This document shows positions 16,381 through 23,171 of a stretch of 34,585 nucleotides of DNA, one piece after another; positions within the stretch are counted from its first letter, which is position 1; every line of letters begins with the position of its first letter. Both the position numbers and the translations under genes were made by a program. Origin of the DNA: Flavobacteriaceae bacterium (GTDB lineage Bacteria > Bacteroidota > Bacteroidia > Flavobacteriales > Flavobacteriaceae); NCBI GenBank assembly GCA_947463515.1, contig CANHRI010000027.1:1-34585 (forward strand), read 5' to 3'. The notes beneath the pieces were generated by a model, which did no database searches, had not been told where the DNA came from, and saw only the letters and a program-made list of their open reading frames with translations.

Positions 16381-16836
16381 TTAAAATAATTTGGCAACTT
16401 CTTGATTTACAAACTCTAAGAAACGTTCGTCAGCCTCGGAAAACGGGTCGAGCACATGGCTATCAATATCGATTTGACCGATATTTTCACCGCGAACAAA
16501 CAAAGGAACCACTATTTCTGATTTAACCGTAAAACTACAAGCGATGTAATTATCCTGGGCCGAAACATCGGGAACCACAAAATTGGCATTGGATTCGGCG
16601 ACTTGCCCACAAATGCCTTTCCCAAAAGGAATTACGGTATGGTCTGTTGCAGCACCTACATAGGGTCCTAAGTGAAGGGTGCGCGTTTCATGATTGGCAA
16701 AGTAAAATCCCACCCAATTGTAGTAGGATACTTTTTTATTTAAAAGCGCACAAAGCTCTTGTAACTTTTCTTCACGTGTTTTAGCGGGTTGAGATAAAAT
16801 CGATACGACTTCGGGGTGTAAATCTTCAAATTGCAT
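16381..16836 (-). CDS. GAF-domain protein, probable free methionine-(R)-sulfoxide reductase
   Basis: This 151-residue single GAF domain resembles the free methionine-(R)-sulfoxide reductase (YebR/fRMsr) family, which repairs oxidised free methionine. The segments YYNWVGFYF, GPYVG, IPFGKGICGQVAE, and ACSFTVKSEIVVPLF fit. Two Cys 24 residues apart, C76 in GKGICG and C100 in IACS, match the spacing I recall for Cys94 and Cys118 of the E. coli enzyme. The third family Cys, expected ten residues before C76, is H66 here. C29 lies elsewhere. Reductase activity is therefore likely but not certain. The gene stands alone with its own -7 box and ends shortly before the rpsO promoter. Confidence 0.8.
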   Translation of the reverse strand: MQFEDLHPEVVSILSQPAKTREEKLQELCALLNKKVSYYNWVGFYFANHETRTLHLGPYVGAATDHTVIPFGKGICGQVAESNANFVVPDVSAQDNYIACSFTVKSEIVVPLFVRGENIGQIDIDSHVLDPFSEADERFLEFVNQEVAKLF

Positions 16837-16852
16837 TTGCAGTATTTTTTTG

Positions 16853-16860
16853 CAAAAGTA
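16853..16860 (-). promoter_or_regulatory. Candidate -7 promoter box of the GAF-domain gene
   Basis: On the minus strand the sequence is TACTTTTG, an exact TAnnTTTG match, 16 bases before the ATG. It lies in the 71-base space shared with divergent xrtF; no TTG is seen at a good distance. Confidence 0.5.
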
Positions 16861-16907
16861 ACCAATGGCTTTTCGTATTTTTACCTAAAATTTGTTAAAA
16901 ACACCCT

Positions 16908-17462
16908 TTGAAATCATTATTCACGGTTTATCGTCCTTTTTTATCTTTTTTACTGCGATTTATCGTATCGTATGCTCTATTGACTCTGATGTACCAAGGA
17001 TATCTTCAGCAATATGATTCGTCCAAAAAAGAAGTAGATTACATAACCTATCAGGTAGCAGAGCAGTCCAAATGGGTGTTGCATTTTTTTGATGATTCAG
17101 CCTACACGGCTCCCAATTATAAAGAGGCTGGCGTGAAATTGTTTTATCACAATACCTGGATTGCACGGATAATTGAAGGGTGTAATGCAGTAAGTGTAAT
17201 GATTTTGTTTACGGCTTTTGTTTTGGCTTTTCGCGGATCATGGCAACGCACCCTTTGGTTTGTCCCTGTAGGAATCGGACTAATTCACTTGGCTAATATT
17301 TTACGAATAGCTTTGTTAGCTATCGCGCTGTATCATTATCCAGCTTACGAACATGCATTACACGGTATATTGTTTCCCATGGTGATTTATGGAATAGTTT
17401 TTTTACTTTGGATGGTATGGGTTAATCGATTTTCCAATTATGCAGCACCGTCCACAAAATAA
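16908..17462 (+). CDS. xrtF: Exosortase F (XrtF), flavobacterial type
   Basis: This 184-residue multi-pass membrane protein is the short exosortase of Flavobacteriaceae, a presumed transpeptidase that processes surface proteins with C-terminal sorting signals. The catalytic triad residues are all visible in their membrane contexts: C92 in EGCNAVSVMILF, R133 in ANILRIALL, and H152 in LHGILFPMVIYG. There are about five hydrophobic helices. The start is a TTG at 16908; the first in-frame ATG would delete the first 27 residues, including the first helix, so TTG is preferred. It overlaps its partner gene by 23 bases. No sorting-signal target protein is recognisable nearby. Confidence 0.9.
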   Translation: MKSLFTVYRPFLSFLLRFIVSYALLTLMYQGYLQQYDSSKKEVDYITYQVAEQSKWVLHFFDDSAYTAPNYKEAGVKLFYHNTWIARIIEGCNAVSVMILFTAFVLAFRGSWQRTLWFVPVGIGLIHLANILRIALLAIALYHYPAYEHALHGILFPMVIYGIVFLLWMVWVNRFSNYAAPSTK

Positions 17463-17880
17463 GTTGAAATGGTTTTTGATTGCCTTCCTCGTTGGGCTGC
17501 TATTGTGTATTCGGGCGGGAGAAGCGCAGGGGTTTTATGATCCACTTTTGTACTACTTTAAAAATGATTATCAAAATCAGCCCCTTCCTCCAATAGAATC
17601 TGTTCGCTATGGGGTGCATTTATTCCTTCGCTATGGACTTAATTCATTGATCTCTATGGCGATTTTATATGTGTTTTTTCGCAGTCGTGAACAATTGCTT
17701 TTTGTTGGGTATTTGTATGTTGGTTTAGGATTGATTTTGGGTGCATCCTTTTTTTTGCTTTACGAGACATCGGGCGATGCCAATAAATTACTAATTTTTT
17801 ATGTTCGACGCTTTTTAATTCAACCCCTTTTTCTGTTGCTTTTTATTCCTGCATTTTATTATCAAAATAAACATCGATAA
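17440..17880 (+). CDS. Exosortase F-associated membrane protein
   Basis: This 146-residue protein has a hydrophobic N-terminal helix (about 10-25), a conserved extracytoplasmic segment with GFYDPLLYYFKNDYQ, and about three more membrane helices ending in FLIQPLFLLLFIPAFYYQ. The position directly behind xrtF with overlapping frames, plus size and motif, fits the family that accompanies exosortase F in flavobacteria. Its biochemical role is unknown; it may help XrtF fold or recognise substrates. The ATG at 17440 lies inside the end of xrtF, suggesting translational coupling. Confidence 0.85.
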   Translation: MQHRPQNKLKWFLIAFLVGLLLCIRAGEAQGFYDPLLYYFKNDYQNQPLPPIESVRYGVHLFLRYGLNSLISMAILYVFFRSREQLLFVGYLYVGLGLILGASFFLLYETSGDANKLLIFYVRRFLIQPLFLLLFIPAFYYQNKHR

Positions 17881-17919
17881 CTTTATTATTTCGTACCTTT
17901 AATAGATAAATGTAAGGGT

Positions 17920-18747
17920 ATGAAAGTCGTAAAACAATCGGGGCATTATGTTGATTTTGATCTTGAAAAACTTCGTAAGTCAATGCTCCGATCTGGAGCC
18001 GAAGCGACATTGGTCGACAATGTGGTTCAAAAAATAAGCGAATCGCTTTACGACGGAATAAGTACCCGAAAAATCTACAAGCAAGCGTATGCATTGCTTA
18101 AAAAAGAGTCAGGTTCCCATGCTGCGCGATACAATCTTAAAGCAGCCTTGCAAATGTTAGGACCGGCAGGCTTTTTCTTTGAGAAGTTTATTGCCAGGCT
18201 GTTTGAACGACAAGGATACCAAACGGAAGTGAATTGTTTTTTGCAAGGAACTTGTGTTACGCATGAAATCGATGTTGTAGTTCAAAAAAATGAAATTACG
18301 TCCATGATAGAATGTAAGTTTCATGCCACACCAGTTGCCGTAACAGATGTAAAGGTGCCCATGTATATTCTTTCTCGTTTTAATGATATTAAGCCGCTGC
18401 AGCACAAGGTGTTTGGTAACTTCCACGCTATAACAGCTTGTGTTTTAGTGACCAATAATCGGTTTACAACAGATGCTTTAACTTTTGGAACATGTAGCGG
18501 ACTAACCTTATTGAGTTGGGATTATCCCCTGCATGAAAATATTCGTCATCTCATCGATCGTGAAGGATTGTATCCTATAACATGCTTGACCACATTAACT
18601 GTAGTCGAAAAGGAAAAGGTGTTGATTCAAGGCATTATTTTGGTGTCTGACTTGCCCAATCAATCTCATGTGTTGGAAACTATCGGACTCAGTCCACAGC
18701 GGATAAAAAATGTTTTGCAGGAAATCCGTGAATTAACCAAAACCTAA
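17920..18747 (+). CDS. ATP-cone / PD-(D/E)XK nuclease-like protein
   Basis: This 275-residue soluble protein joins two recognisable parts. Residues 1-85 are an ATP-cone-like nucleotide-sensing domain (VVKQSGHYVDFDLEKLRKSM, DGISTRKIYKQAYALLKK). Residues 86-165 carry a restriction-endonuclease-like core: E88 in FFFEKFIARLF, then D118 in HEIDVVVQ, then E131-C-K133 in SMIECKFH, which is the D...ExK arrangement of a metal-dependent nuclease (Mrr-like). A third part (about 165-275) ends in small helices that may bind DNA or RNA. The beta-CASP nuclease gene follows 7 bases later, so the two are almost certainly co-transcribed. The substrate is unknown; nucleotide-gated nucleic-acid cleavage is my inference. 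Confidence 0.82.
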   Translation: MKVVKQSGHYVDFDLEKLRKSMLRSGAEATLVDNVVQKISESLYDGISTRKIYKQAYALLKKESGSHAARYNLKAALQMLGPAGFFFEKFIARLFERQGYQTEVNCFLQGTCVTHEIDVVVQKNEITSMIECKFHATPVAVTDVKVPMYILSRFNDIKPLQHKVFGNFHAITACVLVTNNRFTTDALTFGTCSGLTLLSWDYPLHENIRHLIDREGLYPITCLTTLTVVEKEKVLIQGIILVSDLPNQSHVLETIGLSPQRIKNVLQEIRELTKT

Positions 18748-18754
18748 TGGCAGT

Positions 18755-20110
18755 ATGAAAGTAACTTTTTTGGGCGGTGTGGGAACCGTCACTGGGTCAA
18801 AAATCTTAATTGAATCGGAAGGAATTCGAATCCTCATTGATTGTGGACTTTTTCAAGGGTTAAAAAATCTTAGGGAATTGAATTGGCAGCCGCTACCTTT
18901 TTTGCCAAAAACGATTGATTTTGTTTTGCTAACCCATGGCCATCTCGATCATTGCGGGTGGCTTCCTCGTTTGGTTACTCAAGGTTTTGAGGGTAAAATT
19001 CTCTGTACGCCAGCTACGCGTGATATTACGAAGTTGATATTGTTGGATAGCGCAAAGATTCAGGAGGAGGAAGCCGAGCGTGCGAATAAAGAAGGTTTTT
19101 CAAAACATGAAGTCGCCCGCCCGCTTTATACTGTTGAAGAAGCCGAAGCGGTATTTCCATTGATACATTCTATTCAAAAAGATGTCGCAATCGCTCTCGA
19201 TCCTGAAATTTCAGCTCTTTTTTTTAGTGCTGGACATATTCTTGGAGCTTGTTCGATTCAACTTACATTAGAAGGAAAGACACTTGTTTTTTCTGGGGAT
19301 ATTGGTCGTGAGCATGATGATTTAATGCCAGCACCAATACGACCTAAGAAAGCGGATTTTGTTTTTTTGGAGAGTACCTATGGCAATCGTATTCATCCCG
19401 TTGAGGTGGTGAAAGATGTTTTGGAGGAAATAATTAATGCTACTTTCGAGAAAGGAGGGACTGTTTTAATTCCCAGTTTCGCAGTTGAACGGGCTCAAGT
19501 ATTGATGTATTTATTATGGCAATTAAAAGAAGAAAATCGTATTCCAAATATCCCCTATATTTTAGATACCCCAATGGGAATTAGTGTGTTGCAACTGTTT
19601 AAAAGTCATTCGCAGGGACATAAATTACCCCTAAACGAATGTGAGGCCATGAGTCATATGTTTCAATCTATTTCCAATTACAAAGAAACGATAGCGACTA
19701 TTTATGATGCTCGACCCAAAGTGGTCATTGCTGCCAGTGGAATGCTAACAGGAGGTCGAATATTAAGTTATCTTGAGCGTTATCTTGAGCGTCCTGAAAC
19801 CTCAATTGTTTTGGTTGGGTATCAAGCCGAAGGAACCCGCGGCCGAAAATTACTAGAGGGTGCAAAAGAACTAAAAATGTTTGGAAAATATTTTCCAGTT
19901 GAGGCCACTGTTTACGAAATTGAAGGTCTATCTGCACATGCCGACCAAACGGGTTTACTCCAATGGTTGAGTGAAATACAAAAGCCCCCCCAAAAGCTTT
20001 TTTTAGTTCATGGAGAAAATGAAGCCGCCGATGCCTTGCGTATAAAAATTCAAGAAACCTATGGTTGGTCAGTTCACATACCGCAACTCGGAAGCTCCGT
20101 TATCATTTGA
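18755..20110 (+). CDS. Beta-CASP metallo-beta-lactamase-fold nuclease
   Basis: This 451-residue protein belongs to the CPSF73/YSH1-like MBL group of RNA (or DNA) processing nucleases. Metal ligands are visible: H61-G-H63-L-D65-H66 (LTHGHLDHCG), H161 in SAGHILGA, and D182 in SGDIGRE. Beta-CASP features follow: ESTYGNR (about 206-212), AASGMLTGGR with RGRKLLEG, and the C-terminal metal-binding LSAHADQTGLLQWL, with HGENEAADAL in the RMMBL end. Length is typical. It lacks the extra C-terminal domain of RNase J. It is paired with the ATP-cone nuclease-like gene upstream, which is not a standard housekeeping context. Confidence 0.92.
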   Translation: MKVTFLGGVGTVTGSKILIESEGIRILIDCGLFQGLKNLRELNWQPLPFLPKTIDFVLLTHGHLDHCGWLPRLVTQGFEGKILCTPATRDITKLILLDSAKIQEEEAERANKEGFSKHEVARPLYTVEEAEAVFPLIHSIQKDVAIALDPEISALFFSAGHILGACSIQLTLEGKTLVFSGDIGREHDDLMPAPIRPKKADFVFLESTYGNRIHPVEVVKDVLEEIINATFEKGGTVLIPSFAVERAQVLMYLLWQLKEENRIPNIPYILDTPMGISVLQLFKSHSQGHKLPLNECEAMSHMFQSISNYKETIATIYDARPKVVIAASGMLTGGRILSYLERYLERPETSIVLVGYQAEGTRGRKLLEGAKELKMFGKYFPVEATVYEIEGLSAHADQTGLLQWLSEIQKPPQKLFLVHGENEAADALRIKIQETYGWSVHIPQLGSSVII

Positions 20111-20124
20111 TTTTTAACATTCTA

Positions 20125-20158
20125 TTGTCAGAATACAAGTGTAAATTACCTACTTTTG
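20125..20158 (+). promoter_or_regulatory. Candidate promoter of the HYC_CC_PP gene
   Basis: TTG (20125-20127), a 23-base spacer and TACTTTTG (20151-20158) fit the Bacteroidota promoter form at the long end of its spacing range. Only four bases separate the -7 box from the ATG at 20163, so transcription would begin at or very near the start codon. Confidence 0.55.
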
Positions 20159-20162
20159 TACA

Positions 20163-20579
20163 ATGGTTTTGAATAGGGTATTTACATTCTGGCTTGCAAT
20201 ACTGATTGGGTTTGCTCAAATGGGAGTTTCCTTGCATGTGCATTATTGTGCAGGGGAAGTAGCCTCTGTTAAAACCGTTTTGGGGTTCGCTGAAGTTGCA
20301 GCACAAATGGAAGACAATTGTTGTGGTGAGGATGCAACAACTCTCAAAAAAATGTCTTGTTGCAAAGATAAAAAATTCAAGTTCAAAGACACTTCCGAAA
20401 AGTTACTAGTTAAAGATATTACGCCTGAATTACTTGCTTTTGAAAGTAATAACGCCCTCTTTTTATCTTGTTTTTTGCCGATCCATACGGTTCATAAAAA
20501 ACCAATTTTAGCGTATTATTGCGATGCGCATGGACCGCCATTGTACGAGCGCTTTTTCCAACGATTATTTTACGCTTGA
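20163..20579 (+). CDS. HYC_CC_PP family small Cys-rich envelope protein
   Basis: This 138-residue protein has an N-terminal hydrophobic signal or anchor (about 4-25) followed by the pattern that names a Bacteroidota family: H27-Y28-C29, then C53-C54, C66-C67, and a late C120-D-A-H123 with P125-P126. The paired Cys and His residues suggest metal or disulfide chemistry in the periplasm. The gene is directly upstream of a TonB-dependent receptor and an HMA protein, which supports metal handling, copper being the usual guess. The function is not established. The stop TGA forms the first base of a perfect inverted repeat. Confidence 0.8.
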   Translation: MVLNRVFTFWLAILIGFAQMGVSLHVHYCAGEVASVKTVLGFAEVAAQMEDNCCGEDATTLKKMSCCKDKKFKFKDTSEKLLVKDITPELLAFESNNALFLSCFLPIHTVHKKPILAYYCDAHGPPLYERFFQRLFYA

Positions 20580-20619
20580 TTTATTATTTGACTCTTATAT
20601 CTTTTGTCAAATAATAAAT
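20579..20619. promoter_or_regulatory. Perfect 14-base inverted repeat before the TonB-receptor gene
   Basis: ATTTATTATTTGAC (20579-20592) and GTCAAATAATAAAT (20606-20619) are perfect complements around a 13-base loop. The right arm ends 10 bases before the receptor ATG at 20630. No T-tract follows, so it is not a classical terminator. It could be an operator for a metal-responsive regulator or an mRNA hairpin controlling the downstream genes. Confidence 0.65.
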
Positions 20620-20629
20620 TATTGCATTT

Positions 20630-22636
20630 ATGAAAACACCTGCGTTTGTAGTAGTGTTTTGCATTTCTGCGATGACCTTTGGCCAACAAAAATTGGACGA
20701 AGTCAAAGTAGAAGGCAAATCGCGAAGCATTCAAAAATCCTTATCCAAAACAACCAACACCGCTGTAGTAACCTCCAAAGAGTTGCTCAAAGCAGCGTGT
20801 TGTAATCTTGCCGAGAGTTTTGAAACCAATCCCTCTATTGATGTTAATTTCTCGGATGCCCTTACCGGAACTAAGCAAATTCGAATGCTTGGATTAACGA
20901 GTCCTTACATTCTTATTGCTGAAGAAAACATCCCTTCTGTACGGGGCGCTTCCCAAATTTATGGACTTTCCTTTATCCCTGGAACCTGGGTCGAAAGTAT
21001 ACAAATTACTAAAGGAGCCGGCAGTGTTGTCAATGGCTACGAGAGTATTTCTGGGCAAATCAATACCGAATTGATAAAACCCTTGAAAGACATTCCCTTT
21101 TTCCTCAATGCCTATGCCGACAATGGAAACCGCTATGAATTAAATACCCATTTTAATACCAAATTAGGTAAATATTGGGCGTCAAGTTTGTTCATTCATG
21201 GCAATGCCCGTGTAGTGAAAAATGACATGAATGATGATGGATTTCTCGATAATCCCTTAGGGCAACAGTTTAATGTTACCAATCGTTGGCAGTATACCAA
21301 TCCCGAAACCGGTTGGGTGTCTTTTTTTAACCTAAAGTACTTGAATGATCAAAAGCAAATGGGTGAAGTCGATTTTCATCCCCACCATCATCGTGGAACG
21401 AACCAACGTTGGGGGTCGGAAATAAATACCGAACGCTTTGATGTAACCACCAAGTCGGGGTATGTATTCAAAGGCATGCCGTACCAAAGTTTAGGGTTTC
21501 AAAATGCCTTTTCCTATCACCATCAATCCTCGTATTTTGGCTTGCGCGATTATGCCATGAAGCAACAAAGTTTGTATTCCAATTTCATTTTTAACTCCAT
21601 TATCGAAAATACCCGAAACAAATTTTCAACAGGAATCAATCTAACGTTAGACCGCTACACCGAAGTCTTGGATGCCACCGATTACAGTCGCATCGACAAC
21701 GCTATAGGAACCTTTTTTGAGTATACCTTCGACAATGGAAAAACGCTAAGTTATATTTTGGGAGGACGCGTCGATTATCACAATCGTTTGGGCGTGTTTT
21801 TTACGCCTCGTTTTCATTTGCGCTACAATCCATGGGAGTTTGGCGTGTTGCGCTTATCGATGGGTCGCGGTAAAAGAGCAGCCAATATTTGGGCAGAAAA
21901 TCAAACGTTATTCAACAGTTCCCGGCAATTTGTGGTGCAAAATTCAGGCGGTTCATTGTATGGTTTAGATCCAGAGATTGCTTGGAATTATGGGGTTAGT
22001 TTTACCCAAAAGTTTCGCATATTCAATAAAAACGCCGCTTTTACTATTGATGCCTACCGCACCGATTTTCAAAACCAAGTGGTCGTCGATGTAATGCAAA
22101 ATGCGCAACAGGTTATTTTTTACAATTTACAGGGTCGTTCGTATGCCAATACCCTTCAAGTTGATTTTGATTTCGAACCCATTCATCGGTTGAATATTCG
22201 CAACTCGTTTAAGTATTATGATGTGGTTACCGACTATTTATCGGGCCGATTTCAACGTCCGCTACAAGCCAGAAATCGTTTCTTTTCCAATGTTGAGTAT
22301 GAAACAGCACTCACCGAGAAACATCAACAATGGAAAATGGATGCCACCTACAATTGGTTGGGTGTACAGCAATTGCCATTTACTGGAAACAACCCTTCAG
22401 CCGAGCAATTAGGTAATTTTTCACCTTCGTATTCCTTGGTTAATGCACAAGTTACCCGAGTATTTTCCAAATCGTTTGAGGTGTATGTAGGAGCAGAAAA
22501 TGTATTTAACTATCAACAAGAACGCGCAATTTTAGGAGCAGACGCACCCTTTGGACCCTATTTTGATGCCACTATAACCTATGCTCCTGTTTTTGGTCGA
22601 ATGGTGTACACAGGATTACGTTACAAAGTCTTATAA
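20630..22636 (+). CDS. TonB-dependent outer-membrane receptor, probable metal receptor
   Basis: This 668-residue protein has a signal peptide (about 1-19, ending TFGQ), a plug domain (about 22-150, with KQIRMLGLTSPYILIAEENIP and IQITKGAGSVVNGYESISGQIN), then a beta-barrel to a terminal aromatic-rich strand (MVYTGLRYKVL). It lacks the carboxypeptidase-like N-terminal extension of SusC proteins and is short for a Bacteroidota receptor. Two features point to metal: C57-C58 in AACCNLAESF within the plug, and H250 with H252-H254 in DFHPHHHRG, probably on an extracellular loop. It sits between the HYC_CC_PP gene and an HMA protein, 32 bases before the latter. Copper is the likeliest cargo from context, but zinc or a chelate is possible. 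Confidence 0.88.
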   Translation: MKTPAFVVVFCISAMTFGQQKLDEVKVEGKSRSIQKSLSKTTNTAVVTSKELLKAACCNLAESFETNPSIDVNFSDALTGTKQIRMLGLTSPYILIAEENIPSVRGASQIYGLSFIPGTWVESIQITKGAGSVVNGYESISGQINTELIKPLKDIPFFLNAYADNGNRYELNTHFNTKLGKYWASSLFIHGNARVVKNDMNDDGFLDNPLGQQFNVTNRWQYTNPETGWVSFFNLKYLNDQKQMGEVDFHPHHHRGTNQRWGSEINTERFDVTTKSGYVFKGMPYQSLGFQNAFSYHHQSSYFGLRDYAMKQQSLYSNFIFNSIIENTRNKFSTGINLTLDRYTEVLDATDYSRIDNAIGTFFEYTFDNGKTLSYILGGRVDYHNRLGVFFTPRFHLRYNPWEFGVLRLSMGRGKRAANIWAENQTLFNSSRQFVVQNSGGSLYGLDPEIAWNYGVSFTQKFRIFNKNAAFTIDAYRTDFQNQVVVDVMQNAQQVIFYNLQGRSYANTLQVDFDFEPIHRLNIRNSFKYYDVVTDYLSGRFQRPLQARNRFFSNVEYETALTEKHQQWKMDATYNWLGVQQLPFTGNNPSAEQLGNFSPSYSLVNAQVTRVFSKSFEVYVGAENVFNYQQERAILGADAPFGPYFDATITYAPVFGRMVYTGLRYKVL

Positions 22637-22668
22637 TTAAAAAAAACAATGTTTAAATCGCAACTACT

Positions 22669-23013
22669 ATGAAAAATGTACTGATTTTAATGATGGCCTT
22701 TCTTTCCCTTCAAGGATGGGCCCAAGAGAAAAAGAATAAAAATGCCTCCTACACTTTTGAAGTAAATGGCAATTGTGAAACCTGCAAACAACGCATTGAA
22801 AAAGCGGCTTATGCGGTCAAAGGAGTAAAATCGGCCGTGTGGGATATCGAAACCCACCAGTTGCAATTGATCATCAACGAGGAAAAAACCAATCTCGATG
22901 TGGTGAAAAAAGCCATTGCTGCTATAGGGCATGATGTTGTCGGCTCCTACAAGGCCCCCGATGAGGTTTATGAAAACTTACACCATTGTTGTAAGTACGA
23001 ACGCGTCAACTAA
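22669..23013 (+). CDS. Secreted heavy-metal-associated (HMA) domain protein
   Basis: This 114-residue protein has a signal peptide (1 to about 18, ending GWAQ) and one HMA ferredoxin-like domain (about 26-95). The metal-binding loop is NGNCETCKQRIEK with C36 and C39 in the usual C-x-x-C spacing. The C-terminal tail adds H105-H106-C107-C108, a second possible binding site. It should act as a periplasmic or surface copper-type metallochaperone. It follows the TonB receptor in the same direction and probably shares its transcript, so the receptor may load or be served by it. Confidence 0.9.
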   Translation: MKNVLILMMAFLSLQGWAQEKKNKNASYTFEVNGNCETCKQRIEKAAYAVKGVKSAVWDIETHQLQLIINEEKTNLDVVKKAIAAIGHDVVGSYKAPDEVYENLHHCCKYERVN

Positions 23014-23028
23014 ATGAATTGACGTTGT

Positions 23029-23157
23029 GAAGTCGATATGAATTAGGCATTATAAATGTGATGTTATGCTTTCTGTTGTATGAAGTGTCAAATGCATCCG
23101 TATTCTACCAAAAAATTAAGACGCCTTTTGGAAAATAATGCCTAATTTCACGACCTC
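23029..23157. repeat. Inverted-repeat-bounded intergenic element
   Basis: AATTAGGCATTAT (23041-23053) and ATAATGCCTAATT (23135-23147) are perfect 13-base complements 81 bases apart. Outside them GAAGTCG (23029-23035) and CGACCTC (23151-23157) pair at six of seven positions. The whole is about 129 bases, the size of a miniature inverted-repeat element. No clear target duplication is seen at the ends, so a long-range RNA stem or regulatory structure is equally possible. Confidence 0.6.
23080..23145 (+). CDS. Possible 21-residue small ORF (uncertain)
   Basis: An ATG-to-TAA frame lies within the inverted-repeat element and its stop is inside the right arm. The peptide begins MKCQMHPYSTKK and is basic in the middle (KKLRRLL). 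The C-x-M-H-P stretch recalls metal-binding CPMHP motifs of copper proteins, and the HMA gene is just upstream, but no ribosome-binding signal or homologue is known to me. It may well be chance. Confidence 0.2.
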   Translation: MKCQMHPYSTKKLRRLLENNA

Positions 23158-23171
23158 AAAAAATAGATTTC

